A DNA stretch of 64,000 bases from Methylocystis rosea SV97 (GCF_000372845.1 NZ_KB889963.1:2436303-2500302), one strand, 5' to 3'. Shown: positions 8,454 to 16,748, counted from the stretch's first letter. The notes: generated by a model from the letters alone, not told the origin. Program-made: numbers and translations.

Positions 8454-9131
8454 ATGACCAGCGGCGGCTCCCGCGACCGAGTGATCGATGCGACGCTGCG
8501 GCTCGCCACGCGGCGAGAGTTCAGCGACGTGACGCTCACCGATATCGCTCATGAGGCTGGCAACTCGCTTGCCGATCTGCGCGAACTTTTTCCATCGAAG
8601 GGCGCGATCATGGGGGCGTTCTCTCGGCGCATCGACCGGGAGGTTCTCGACGCGGCGCCCAAGGAAGCCTCACACGAACCCGCGCGCGAGCGGCTCTATG
8701 ACGTTTTGCGCCGCCGGCTCGATTCGCTCGAACCGCATCGTGAGGCGCTGGCGAGCGTCGGCCGCTGGGCGGCGCGCGATCCGCTCACCGCCGCGGCGCT
8801 CAACCGCGAAACCGTGAACTCGATGCGCTTCATGCTGGAGGCGGCGGACATCGACAGCGAGGGCCCGGTCGGCTCGCTCAAACTGCAGGGGTTGGCGTTA
8901 GCCTGGAGCCGCGTGCTCGAGGATTGGTTCGCAGGCGATATTCACGACGCCCTATCGACGCTCGATCGCGAACTCACGCGCGGCGAGCGCTACGTCGATC
9001 GGGCGGAGGATTTCGCAAGACTGACGCGGCCCTTCTATTCCTTCGCGCAAAGTCTGTTCGGCTGGCGGACGCGACGTGGTGGGCGCGATTACCACGACGA
9101 CGACAGCGGCTATCCCCACGCGCGCGCGTGA
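8454..9131 (+). CDS. TetR-family transcriptional regulator
   Basis: A 225-residue regulator. The first 55 residues form a TetR DNA-binding domain: RVIDATLRLATRREFSDVTL, then the recognition part ITDIAHEAGNSLADLREL-like helix pair and FPSKGAIM. The C-terminal ligand domain resembles those of COQ9/TetR-like alphaproteobacterial proteins, with WSRVLEDWFAGD near residue 150. The end is a low-complexity tail with DYHDDDS. The ATG at 8454 follows CTGGAGAC. Target genes are unknown; its stop is followed by a hairpin repeat and the convergent kinase gene. Confidence 0.78.
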   Translation: MTSGGSRDRVIDATLRLATRREFSDVTLTDIAHEAGNSLADLRELFPSKGAIMGAFSRRIDREVLDAAPKEASHEPARERLYDVLRRRLDSLEPHREALASVGRWAARDPLTAAALNRETVNSMRFMLEAADIDSEGPVGSLKLQGLALAWSRVLEDWFAGDIHDALSTLDRELTRGERYVDRAEDFARLTRPFYSFAQSLFGWRTRRGGRDYHDDDSGYPHARA

Positions 9132-9145
9132 TTGGCTGCCGCCCG

Positions 9146-9204
9146 GAGCAGGTTCCTCGATGAGAACCTGCTCCACCATTTTGGTATCGAGCGATTCCTT
9201 GCTC
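9146..9204. repeat. Intergenic palindromic repeat, family A copy 2
   Basis: Perfect 10-bp arms GAGCAGGTTC and GAACCTGCTC around an 8-base loop, followed by the same trailing segment (GAGCGATTCCTT) as copy 1. Compared with copy 1 it lacks a 20-base inner stem. It lies between the convergent tetR-like and histidine kinase genes and reaches the kinase stop codon. Confidence 0.8.
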
Positions 9205-10574
9205 TAAAGCGGGAGACTTGCCGTCGCCCGCAAGCCGCCGAGCGGGCTGCGGTCGAGCGTAATGTCCCCGCCATGGCCGCGTGCGATGTCGCGTGCGATG
9301 GCGAGGCCTAGCCCTGAGTTTCCGTCGTTCTGGTTGCGGGATTCGTCTAGCCGGTAGAACGGCCTGAAAGCGTCTTCGCGACGCTCGACGGCGATGCCGG
9401 GCCCGTCGTCATCGATATGAACGGTCATCATCGCGCCGTCATTGATCACTGAGAGTTCGATCCGCTTGCCGTAGCGCTGCGCATTGCCGACCAGGTTGGC
9501 GAGCAGCCGCTTGATCGCCGCCGGCCGCGCGACGATTGTCGGATCGCCCTCAATCTTCACGGACGCCGCGAGACCGCGCTTCACAGTGTCCGCCCGCAGT
9601 TCGTCGAGGATGGCCGCAATATCGGTGGGGGAGGATTTTTCGTCGCCGTCGCCGCGCGCAAAGGCGAGATAGGCCTCGACCATGCGCTCCATCTCGTCGA
9701 CATCCTTGCGCATTTCGACGGCTTCATGCGAATCGCGCATCAGCGCCAGCGAAAGCTTGAAACGCGTGATGATGGTTCGCAGATCGTGCGAAACGCCATT
9801 GAGCATCGTCGTGCGTTGCTCGATCGCGCGTTCGAAACGGCGTTTCATGTCGAGAAAGGCGGCTCCCGCCTGACGCACCTCGCGTGCGCCGCGCGGACTG
9901 AATACGACATTGCGGCCTTTGCCGAACTCCTCGGCGGCGCGGGCCAGCCGCAGGATCGGCCTGATCTGATTGCGCAAGAAGGACGTGGCGATGGCGAGGA
10001 TGATGACTGAGGCGATCGCCATCCACATGAAGAAAATATACGAGTTCGAGGCGTATGCGTGCGTGCGCGTGGCGAGCATTCTCAACGTCGCGTCGTTGAG
10101 CGCGACGCGGATTTCGATCAGGCTGCCGGGAAGCGCGGTGTTGATCCAGAAGGGCTCCTTAAGTTTGCGCGTGAGCTCCTTCGTGAGCGCCTTGTCCAGC
10201 AGCGAGAACAAAGACGACTTTGGCGCCGGCCCAGGCAGGTCCTGCTTGGGGAGAACCGCAATCTCCATATTGAGATCGAAGGCGGCGATGCGGCGCAGTC
10301 GCGCGTGATCCGGGTCGTCCGGGAACGTCTGGTAGATATCGACGAGCGCCGCCACTTGCCGGGCCACCCCCGCGGAAAGACGGTAGGTCACGACCTCCCA
10401 ATGCCGCTCCATGAAAACATAGGCGACCGCGGACTGGAGGAGCACGACCGGCAGGATCACGATCAGCAGCGCGCGGGCGTAAAGCCCCTTCGGCATGCGG
10501 TCATGCAGCCAGTTGGCGAAGCGCCGCCACAGATTGCGGGGCGCGGCGAGAACTTCCGGTAAGACGACTGTCAT
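9204..10574 (-). CDS. EnvZ-type sensor histidine kinase
   Basis: A 456-residue membrane kinase. The ATG at 10574 was preferred over the longer open frame because it matches the usual N-terminus and leaves a 19-base gap after the response regulator stop. A first membrane helix (ALLIVILPVVLLQSAVAYVF) is followed by a periplasmic domain, a second helix, HAMP, the phosphoacceptor NGVSHDLRT, the N box LLANLVGNAQRYG, and ATP boxes DDDGPGI and NSGLGLAIA. It phosphorylates the regulator encoded upstream. The operon also has marR, so the unit links two sensing modes. The stimulus is unknown. Confidence 0.92.
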   Translation of the reverse strand: MTVVLPEVLAAPRNLWRRFANWLHDRMPKGLYARALLIVILPVVLLQSAVAYVFMERHWEVVTYRLSAGVARQVAALVDIYQTFPDDPDHARLRRIAAFDLNMEIAVLPKQDLPGPAPKSSLFSLLDKALTKELTRKLKEPFWINTALPGSLIEIRVALNDATLRMLATRTHAYASNSYIFFMWMAIASVIILAIATSFLRNQIRPILRLARAAEEFGKGRNVVFSPRGAREVRQAGAAFLDMKRRFERAIEQRTTMLNGVSHDLRTIITRFKLSLALMRDSHEAVEMRKDVDEMERMVEAYLAFARGDGDEKSSPTDIAAILDELRADTVKRGLAASVKIEGDPTIVARPAAIKRLLANLVGNAQRYGKRIELSVINDGAMMTVHIDDDGPGIAVERREDAFRPFYRLDESRNQNDGNSGLGLAIARDIARGHGGDITLDRSPLGGLRATASLPL

Positions 10575-10593
10575 CGTGACGACTCTATCATTT

Positions 10594-11334
10594 TCAGCCG
10601 TTGGCGCGTAGCGGGTCGACGAGCAGACGATAGCCGTGCCCGCGCACCGTCTGAAGATAGCGCGGCGCATTCGGGTCGGTCTCGATCTTTCGCCTCAATC
10701 GGGCGATCTCAACATCGACGCTGCGCTCGCTCGCGCTTCGTGCGGGATCACGTTGCGCCAAAGTTTGGCGGGAGACAATCGCGCCGTCGCTTTCGGCCAG
10801 CGCCCGCAACAGATCGCGCTCGCGCGTCGTGAGGCGGACCGGCGCGCCGTCGTGCAGCAACTCGCCTCGCGACGGATCAAAGGCGAATTCGCCAAAGCGC
10901 TTTGGTCCCGCGGAATCTGCGCGCCGCGCGCGGCGCAAAATGCTGGCGATGCGCAGCGACAACTCCCGCGGATCGAAAGGCTTGGCGAGATAGTCATCGA
11001 CGCCGGCTTCAAGCCCTTCGACACGGTCCGCCGTCTCGGTAAGCGCCGTCAGCATCAGGATGGGCGCGGAGCGCAGCGGTTCCGCGCTCTTGCGCAGCCG
11101 CGCCACGAAGGCCGTGCCGCTTTCGCCAGGCATCATGACATCCAGGACAATGAGATCGAAGGCGATGTCGCGCATTCTGGCGCTCGCCTCCCTCGTATCG
11201 GCCGCAGCGCTAACGAAATAGCCCTCATTCATCAAATAGCGCGAGAGCAAGGTGCGAATGCGCTGATCGTCGTCAACGACGAGGATATGGGCCGCTTTCG
11301 CGTGCGGCGCGGCGCGTTGGGAAATAACCGTCAT
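10594..11334 (-). CDS. OmpR-type response regulator
   Basis: A 246-residue two-component regulator. The ATG at 11334 overlaps the marR stop as ATGA, which fixes the start. The receiver domain has the acidic pair in ILVVDDDQ, the phosphoacceptor in LIVLDVMMPGESG, the T in LMLTALTE and the lysine in YLAKPFDPREL. The C-terminal winged helix (LTTRERDLLRAL to VRGHGYRLL) is OmpR/PhoB-like. It is the middle gene of marR-regulator-kinase and is presumably phosphorylated by the kinase 19 bases downstream. Targets are unknown, but the divergent ilvE is a candidate. Confidence 0.93.
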   Translation of the reverse strand: MTVISQRAAPHAKAAHILVVDDDQRIRTLLSRYLMNEGYFVSAAADTREASARMRDIAFDLIVLDVMMPGESGTAFVARLRKSAEPLRSAPILMLTALTETADRVEGLEAGVDDYLAKPFDPRELSLRIASILRRARRADSAGPKRFGEFAFDPSRGELLHDGAPVRLTTRERDLLRALAESDGAIVSRQTLAQRDPARSASERSVDVEIARLRRKIETDPNAPRYLQTVRGHGYRLLVDPLRANG

Positions 11335-11921
11335 GTCGCGGCGCCGGCTGTTTTCGCGCATGCAAGATGCGCTCGAACGCGTTCGCGCTCGCCGGAGTCG
11401 ATCATCGCGAACAGGAATTTTGAGGCGGCGCCGCGCGCCGCAGGCGGGAGCTCGTCCATGACTGTCCGGAAACGCGCTGATTGCAGCGCCGCGAGATCGC
11501 GCGCGAGCGTCGCGCCCTTGGGGGTCGGATAGAGCAGGCGCTGGCGGCGGTCGACGACGCCGGCGCGCGCCTCGACGAAGCCCGCCTCAAGAAGTTGTTT
11601 GAGCACGCGGTTGAGGCTCTGCTTGGTGATTTTCAAAATGTCCAGCAGCGCGGCGATGGTGAGGCCAGGGCGACGGTTGACGAAATGCAGCACACGGTGA
11701 TGCGCCCGTCCGAACCCATAGTTCTCGAGCAGCCGGTCGGCGTCCCCCACGAAATCACGATAGGCGAAAAAAAATAACTCCACGAGCTCGAGCGCGTCGC
11801 CGTCGCCCGCGGCGGCGGCCGCTTCCGCGGCCGTATTCGGCCAGGCGGCGACGCTGGGCGGCTCGGGGATTTTTCCCGCTACGAGTTCATCCACGCTATT
11901 TATTGCCTGACGTTTTGGCAC
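11331..11921 (-). CDS. MarR-family transcriptional regulator
   Basis: A 196-residue winged-helix regulator. After a 40-residue leader rich in alanine, the MarR core is visible: HHRVLHFVNRRPGLTIAALL, the recognition helix ITKQSLNRVLKQLLEAGFVEA, and the wing GVVDRRQRLLYPTPKG. The start is a GTG at 11921 with no clear ribosome site, and a possible -10 (TATAGT) lies only about 20 bases upstream, so a near-leaderless transcript is possible. The gene heads the marR-regulator-kinase operon and faces ilvE across an inverted repeat that probably is its operator. Confidence 0.88.
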   Translation of the reverse strand: MPKRQAINSVDELVAGKIPEPPSVAAWPNTAAEAAAAAGDGDALELVELFFFAYRDFVGDADRLLENYGFGRAHHRVLHFVNRRPGLTIAALLDILKITKQSLNRVLKQLLEAGFVEARAGVVDRRQRLLYPTPKGATLARDLAALQSARFRTVMDELPPAARGAASKFLFAMIDSGERERVRAHLACAKTAGAAT

Positions 11922-11927
11922 GAGCTA

Positions 11928-11952
11928 TTTACGTCAACTATATTGACATAAA
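11928..11952. promoter_or_regulatory. Probable MarR operator overlapping the ilvE -35 box
   Basis: TTTACGTCAA (11928-11937) and TTGACATAAA (11943-11952) are inverted repeats with one mismatch and a 5-base spacer, the size typical of MarR sites. TTGACA within the right arm is also a consensus -35, with TAGTGC 17 bases later for ilvE. The left arm lies 6 bases from the marR start. Binding would repress both directions. Confidence 0.6.
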
Positions 11953-12028
11953 TCTGACCGATAGCTAGTGCTGACCAAGCGTCGCAGCGCCTTGTTTGGC
12001 CTCTCGATCGCGTCTTCCGGAGTTCGCC

Positions 12029-12919
12029 ATGTCGCTTCCGCCCTTCGATCAGCGCGACGGATTCATTTGGTATAATGGTGCGCTCGTTCCGTGGCGCGAA
12101 GCGAAGCTTCACGTTCTCTCGCATGGGCTGCATTACGCGTCTTGCGTCTTCGAAGGCGAGCGCGCCTACGGCGGGACGATCTTCAAATCGCGGGAACATT
12201 CCGAGCGGTTTCAGACGTCCGCTCGAATCCTCGATTTCGAGATTCCATACAGCGTCGAAGAGATCGACGCCGCTAAGCATGAGACCGTCAAGGCCAATGG
12301 CCTCTCGAACTGCTATGTGCGTCCGGTGGCTTGGCGCGGCAGCGAAATGATGGCGGTCGCGGCGCAGAATTCGACGATCAACGTCGCAATCGCCGTTTGG
12401 GATTGGCCGAGCATGTTTGACGTCGAGACCAAGATGAAAGGCATCAAGCTCGACATCGCCGAATACCGGCGCCCCGATCCGCTGACCGCGCCTTCGATGG
12501 CGAAGGCCGCAGGTCTTTATATGATTTGCACCATTTCGAAGCACCGCGCGGAGCGGCGCGGCTTTGCCGACGCGCTGATGTACGATTGGCTCGGCCGAGT
12601 CGCCGAATGCACCGGCGCAAACGTCTTTTTTGTTCAGGACGGCGCGCTGCATACGCCGATCGCCGATTGTTTCCTCGACGGCATCACCAGGCGCACGGTG
12701 ATTGACCTTGCGAAAAGACGCGGCGTTGAAGTCGTCGAGCGCAGGATCATGCCTGAGGAGCTGGCGTCGTTTTCGGAGTGCCTCATCTGCGGCACCGGCG
12801 CAGAAGTGACGCCCGTTTCGGAAATCGGCGTCTATCGCTTCACGCCGGGCGAGCTTTCGCGCGCGCTGATCGAAGACTATTCGCGCGAGGTGGAAAAGCA
12901 GCCTTCGCCCGCGGCTTGA
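12029..12919 (+). CDS. ilvE: Branched-chain amino acid aminotransferase
   Basis: A 296-residue fold-type IV PLP enzyme that interconverts leucine, isoleucine and valine with their keto acids. The ATG at 12029 was taken; the in-frame upstream extension has no typical sequence. Diagnostic segments are the N-terminal LSHGLHYASCVFEGERAY, the catalytic lysine at about residue 159 in PSMAKAAGLYM, ECTGANVFFV (usual EATGANVFF) and ICGTGAEVTPVSEIG. The gene is transcribed away from a marR operon, with a shared operator, a pairing that suggests branched-chain or keto acid sensing. Confidence 0.94.
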   Translation: MSLPPFDQRDGFIWYNGALVPWREAKLHVLSHGLHYASCVFEGERAYGGTIFKSREHSERFQTSARILDFEIPYSVEEIDAAKHETVKANGLSNCYVRPVAWRGSEMMAVAAQNSTINVAIAVWDWPSMFDVETKMKGIKLDIAEYRRPDPLTAPSMAKAAGLYMICTISKHRAERRGFADALMYDWLGRVAECTGANVFFVQDGALHTPIADCFLDGITRRTVIDLAKRRGVEVVERRIMPEELASFSECLICGTGAEVTPVSEIGVYRFTPGELSRALIEDYSREVEKQPSPAA

Positions 12920-12958
12920 GCGCGACTCTGCGCGCGGCTCCCACGCGCGCAAAAGCGG

Positions 12959-14428
12959 TCAGCCGCTCATTCGCGCCTTAATCGCGTGTTCCGCCAGAGT
13001 CTTGCCGAGCGACCAGACGGCGGACGGCGCCTTATGCGCGTCTGCAATGACCGCATCGAAGGATTGCTCGATCCAATCGCAATCTTCATCGGAAATCGTG
13101 AGCGGCGGCAGCAGCTTGATCGTGTGATTGCCGTGCCCGGCCACTTGCGTCAGCACTTTATGATCGCGAAACAGCGGGATGGAGATGAGTTGGCAGAACA
13201 GGCCTGAATTCACCGTCTCCAGGAGATTCCAAGCGGCCTTCAGTTTGAACGACTTCGGCGGCCCGAATTCGATTCCGATCATGAGGCCCTTGCCGCGCAC
13301 GTCGGCGACAAGCTCGTAGCCGCCAGCCATCCGTTGGAACGAAGCGAGCAGACGGTCGCCCGTCTTGGCCGCATTCTCGATCACCCGCTCGTTCTTCAGC
13401 ACGTCGAGCGTTACGACGCCGGCCGCCATAGCGAGATCGTTCTTGCTGAAGGTCGAGCCGTGCACGACGGCGCGATCCATGCGGTCGAAGACCTTGTCGA
13501 AGATCGCTTTACGCGTGAGCACCGCTCCGACCGGAACATGGCCGCCGGACAGCGCCTTTGCGACGACGATCATATCGGGTTCGACGCCCGGGAAGTGATC
13601 GATGGCGAAAAACCGGCCCGTCCGGCCCACTCCCGTCTGAATCTCGTCGGCGACGAACAGCGTTCCGTATTTGCGGCAGAGCGCCTGCGCGCCGAGAAGA
13701 TAGCCCTCTTGCGGAATGTTGACGCCCTTGCCCTGGATCGGCTCGACGAAGAAGGCGGCGACGTCGCGGCCCGCCAAAGCGCGTTCGAGCGCTTCGAGAT
13801 CATCGAACGCGACCTCGCGCGCATTCGGCAGCAGCGGCCCAAAACCCTTCTTGAAGATTTCGTCGCCGTTCATCGACAGCGAACCATATGTCAGACCGTG
13901 AAAGGAATGCGCGCAGTGCAAGATTCCGGGCCGACCCGTCGCCGCGCGCGCGAATTTGATCGCCGCTTCAACCGACTCCGCGCCCGAATTGGCGAAAAAG
14001 ACCTTTTCCAGCCAAGGCGCGTAGGCGAGCAATTTTTCCGCGAGAACGCCGGCCAGCACTGAAACGTCAAGTTGCACGAGATTGGCGAACTCGCCGTCAA
14101 GCACGCTTACGAGCGCATCGCGCACGGCCGGATGGTTGCGTCCGAGCGCGAAGACTCCCCAGCCGCTGAGGAGATCGAGATAGCGGTCGCCCTTGCGGTC
14201 CCACAGATAAGGCCCAAGGCCCCGGGTGAAGCCAACGTCATAGCCGATCGTCTTGAGAACGCGCACCCACATTTCATTGAGGTGCTTTGTATGCAGCGAA
14301 AAGCGCTCGCTCTCGCGGGCCGCCACAAGCGCGGCAAGATCATAGCGGGGATCAACTTGCGCTGGGGCGCTTCCCGTAGCGCGGACAGTCTTGGGCGCGT
14401 TCGCTGGCGCGGTCGACGAGTTGGTCAT
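12959..14428 (-). CDS. Class III (acetylornithine/GABA-type) aminotransferase
   Basis: A 489-residue fold-type I PLP aminotransferase. Recognisable parts are YLWDRKGDRYLDLLSGWGVF, the cofactor loop FFANSGAESVEAAIKFAR, the aspartate region LFVADEIQTGVGRTG, and the lysine in VVAKALSGGHVPVG. An N-terminal 40-residue extension and the C-terminal insertion GPPKSFKLKAAWNLLE are longer than in ArgD or GabT. From memory these features resemble HpnO, which makes aminobacteriohopanetriol in hopanoid producers, but no other hpn gene is here. The substrate call is therefore open. The gene is convergent with ilvE. Confidence 0.82.
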   Translation of the reverse strand: MTNSSTAPANAPKTVRATGSAPAQVDPRYDLAALVAARESERFSLHTKHLNEMWVRVLKTIGYDVGFTRGLGPYLWDRKGDRYLDLLSGWGVFALGRNHPAVRDALVSVLDGEFANLVQLDVSVLAGVLAEKLLAYAPWLEKVFFANSGAESVEAAIKFARAATGRPGILHCAHSFHGLTYGSLSMNGDEIFKKGFGPLLPNAREVAFDDLEALERALAGRDVAAFFVEPIQGKGVNIPQEGYLLGAQALCRKYGTLFVADEIQTGVGRTGRFFAIDHFPGVEPDMIVVAKALSGGHVPVGAVLTRKAIFDKVFDRMDRAVVHGSTFSKNDLAMAAGVVTLDVLKNERVIENAAKTGDRLLASFQRMAGGYELVADVRGKGLMIGIEFGPPKSFKLKAAWNLLETVNSGLFCQLISIPLFRDHKVLTQVAGHGNHTIKLLPPLTISDEDCDWIEQSFDAVIADAHKAPSAVWSLGKTLAEHAIKARMSG

Positions 14429-14859
14429 TGGCGGCGCTCCAACCGAGGAAAGGCGGGCAGGCGACAGGGCGCACGAGGCTCGCCGGGTTCCGATTGCGCG
14501 CCCGGGGCGCGTTTGTCAAATCCCCGTCGATGTGGCGCATGAGCCACAGGCTCAAAGATTTTGGACGTCTCCGCCGATTTTATCCGCGACAGAATCTGCG
14601 TTTATCGCGCAATATCGCTGCACGCGTCGTGGCGCGCGCGCATGTTTCAGTTTCTGCGACAATGGCTTCGCCCATTCGCGCAGCGCGGCGCGCGTATCCA
14701 CAGACATTCGTTGGTGGACGAAATTTGCCGGTTGGATGGCGCGCCGTGGGTGTTATCTTGTTAAGAGTGATTCATGAGCGACGCGGGGTGATTCGCGCTA
14801 CAGGATAATTGCCAGCGCGCGCCAATCGAATGCTCTGGATCAGCACGGGGAGTTGGTCG
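14429..14859. other. Intergenic stretch upstream of a cold-shock gene
   Basis: About 430 bases between divergent genes. Open frames here lack ribosome sites or are shadows. The right part (about 14740-14860) probably contains the promoter and 5' leader of the cold-shock gene; GGGGAG at 14847-14852 fixes its start. No clear operator or structured riboswitch was recognised. Confidence 0.4.
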
Positions 14860-15441
14860 GTGAGCGCTAAAGTGACTTTTCAAGATGATTTGACAACAAG
14901 CGCGACAGAATCCGATGAGGCCGGCCTCGAATTGGTCGAAGTCGCGGGACGGATTAAATGGTTCGATGTCGCCAAGGGCTATGGTTTCGTGGTGCCCGAC
15001 GACGGCTCCGACGATATTCTCCTGCATGTCACCATTCTCCGCCGCGGCGGTCTGCAAACGGCCTTTGAAGGCGCGCGAGTCGTTTGCGAGGCGCAGAAGC
15101 GCGGCAAGGGCATGCAGGTCTTTCGCGTCATCGCGATGGACGAAACCACTGCGGTGCATCCGTCACAATCCTGCGCCGGGCGCACCCATGTTCAGGTTGT
15201 CCCGACAAGCGGCTATGAGATCGCCATCGTCAAATGGTTCAACCGCATGAAGGGATTCGGCTTCCTCACGCGCGGCGAAGGCACCGAAGACATCTTTCTG
15301 CACATGGAGACGGTGCGCCGCTACGGCATGACCGAACTCAAGCCGGGCGATAGCGTGCTCGTGCGTTACGGCGACGGTCCCAAGGGTCTGATGGCGGCCG
15401 AAGTGCGGCCGCTCGACGCTAAAAGCGTCCCGTCGCACTGA
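14860..15441 (+). CDS. Double cold-shock-domain protein
   Basis: A 193-residue nucleic-acid-binding protein. The GTG at 14860 lies 7 bases behind GGGGAG and is preferred to an ATG at 14830 without a ribosome site. Two cold-shock domains follow each other: the first has GRIKWFDVAKGYGFVVPDD with the RNP2-like DILLHVTIL, the second has AIVKWFNRMKGFGFLTRGE with DIFLHMETV. This two-domain form of about 200 residues is characteristic of alphaproteobacteria. It probably acts as an RNA chaperone. A paralogue with a different linker lies at 46775-47440. Confidence 0.92.
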   Translation: MSAKVTFQDDLTTSATESDEAGLELVEVAGRIKWFDVAKGYGFVVPDDGSDDILLHVTILRRGGLQTAFEGARVVCEAQKRGKGMQVFRVIAMDETTAVHPSQSCAGRTHVQVVPTSGYEIAIVKWFNRMKGFGFLTRGEGTEDIFLHMETVRRYGMTELKPGDSVLVRYGDGPKGLMAAEVRPLDAKSVPSH

Positions 15442-15481
15442 AGACATCCATGCTGCGCACGGCTCTTTGGAGCCCACCCGA

Positions 15482-15943
15482 ATGAGAACTGCGCAAATCT
15501 TCCGCACGATAGTTATGTCGATCTTTCTGGCGCTGATCGCCTCGACAGTCGCGCGGGCCGAACCCGCCGTTGAAATCATGCGCATCGTGACGGCGACGGG
15601 CGAGCATGACTTCAAAGTCGAAGTCGCCGACACGCCCAGGGCGCGCGCCCGCGGCCTCATGTTCCGCAAATCGATGCCCGCCGATCACGGCATGCTGTTC
15701 GAATTCAAGGCCGAGGGGCCTGTTTCGATGTGGATGAGAAATACTTACATTCCGCTCGATATGGTTTTCATCGGGCGTGATGGGCGTGTGGTGGGCGTAG
15801 CCGCCGACACCGAGCCGATGTCGGAGCGAATCATCCCTTCGCCTGCGCCAGCCTATGCGGTGCTGGAGCTGAACGCCGGCGCCGCGCGGAAAATGTCGCT
15901 CGCGCCCGGGGACCAGGTGCGGCACCGCATGTTCAAGCGATAG
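15482..15943 (+). CDS. DUF192 family exported protein
   Basis: A 153-residue protein with an N-terminal signal peptide ([19 protein letters not shown]). The DUF192 domain is complete: [40 protein letters not shown] and VLELNAGAA. Family members are small periplasmic or membrane-associated beta proteins of unknown biochemical function. The ATG at 15482 begins directly before the signal sequence. The gene lies 40 bases downstream of the cold-shock gene and just before tRNA-Pro. Confidence 0.9.
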   Translation: MRTAQIFRTIVMSIFLALIASTVARAEPAVEIMRIVTATGEHDFKVEVADTPRARARGLMFRKSMPADHGMLFEFKAEGPVSMWMRNTYIPLDMVFIGRDGRVVGVAADTEPMSERIIPSPAPAYAVLELNAGAARKMSLAPGDQVRHRMFKR

Positions 15944-16026
15944 TCGCATTCCCTTGTGAGGGGCGGCCGTGCGTGGTAGCGAAATTTGAGCGAGGGCAGA
16001 GCCGCCGTAGGCGCGGCTTGGTCCGG

Positions 16027-16103
16027 CGGGGTATAGCGCAGCCTGGTAGCGCGGAAGTTTTGGGTACTTCAGGTCGCAGGTTCGAATCCTGCTGCCCCGA
16101 CCA
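16027..16103 (+). tRNA. tRNA-Pro (anticodon TGG)
   Basis: A 77-base cloverleaf with a 7-bp acceptor stem (CGGGGTA with TGCCCCG, one G-T), D arm GCGCAGCCTGGTAGCGC, anticodon stem GAAGT/ACTTC with loop TTTGGGT, and T arm GCAGGTTCGAATCCTGC. The CCA end is encoded. The anticodon TGG reads CCA and CCG proline codons. Confidence 0.97.
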
Positions 16104-16167
16104 GCGCGAAGACCGCCGCGCGCCGCTCTCATGACGCGTCTACGAGCGCAGCCAACGACGAGGCCCT

Positions 16168-16476
16168 ATGACCGCACGCATTTATCTTCCAGCGCCGAGC
16201 GCCACTCAGTCCGGTCCGGGATCGGACATGTGGCGGCTTGACTTCGAGCCGGAGCTTCCGCGCAGCATCGAGCCGCTCATGGGCTGGACGAGCTCCGGTG
16301 ACATGCGCCAGCAGGTCAGGCTCAATTTTTCCACCAAGGAGGAGGCGATCGCCTACGCGGAGCGCAGCGGCCTCGCCTACCGGGTCGAGGAGCCGAAGCC
16401 CAATCTGGCGGCCCGGCGCGGCGCATCCTATTCAGATAATTTCAAGACCAGCCGCATCGGTCTCTGGACGCACTGA
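16168..16476 (+). CDS. NDUFS4-family NADH dehydrogenase accessory subunit
   Basis: A 102-residue protein homologous to mitochondrial complex I subunit NDUFS4 (18 kDa, AQDQ). Visible family features are ARIYLPAPSATQSG at the start, WRLDFEPELPRSIEPLMGW, the VRLNFSTKEEAIAYAER stretch and the C-terminal SYSDNFKTSRIGLWTH, close to the mitochondrial consensus. In alphaproteobacteria it is a supernumerary subunit that stabilises the NADH-binding module at the inner face of the membrane. It sits between tRNA genes, unlinked to the nuo operon here, which is usual. Confidence 0.93.
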   Translation: MTARIYLPAPSATQSGPGSDMWRLDFEPELPRSIEPLMGWTSSGDMRQQVRLNFSTKEEAIAYAERSGLAYRVEEPKPNLAARRGASYSDNFKTSRIGLWTH

Positions 16477-16485
16477 GGCTGTTTC

Positions 16486-16562
16486 GACCCCGTAGCTCAG
16501 CCGGATAGAGCAACTGCCTTCTAAGCAGTAGGTCGCAGGTTCGAATCCTGCCGGGGTCGCCA
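16486..16562 (+). tRNA. tRNA-Arg (anticodon TCT)
   Basis: A 77-base cloverleaf with a perfect acceptor stem (GACCCCG/CGGGGTC), anticodon stem ACTGC/GCAGT and loop CTTCTAA. The anticodon is at 16520-16522. T arm GCAGGTTCGAATCCTGC; CCA encoded. It reads AGA/AGG. A near-identical copy with a different anticodon follows 81 bases later. Confidence 0.97.
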
Positions 16563-16643
16563 TATATGACTACCCTGTCGGGCGTTGCTGGCGCCGCGTT
16601 GGCCGAACTGATACGGTCCCGCGGCGAAAGCTGCGCCGTCGAC

Positions 16644-16720
16644 GGCTCCGTAGCTCAGCTGGATAGAGCAACTGCCTTCGAAGCAGTAGGTCGCAGGTTC
16701 GAATCCTGCCGGGGTCGCCA
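16644..16720 (+). tRNA. tRNA-Arg-like gene (anticodon TCG), tandem copy
   Basis: This copy differs from the preceding tRNA-Arg at only four positions: two in the acceptor 5' strand (GGCTCCG instead of GACCCCG), one in the D loop, and the third anticodon base (16680). The acceptor still pairs with CGGGGTC but through two wobble pairs (G-T and T-G). The anticodon TCG would read CGA/CGG. Because the D arm, anticodon stem and T arm are intact it may be functional, but the two wobbles leave room for a pseudo-tRNA. Confidence 0.85.
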
Positions 16721-16748
16721 GTCGAAGTATAGTAGACGGGGACGGCGA

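Noticed and set aside
16566..16748. Upstream extension of the DUF2865 protein
   Set aside because: It translates a tRNA gene (the familiar false peptide AQLDRATAFEAVGRRFESC); the true start is at 16749.
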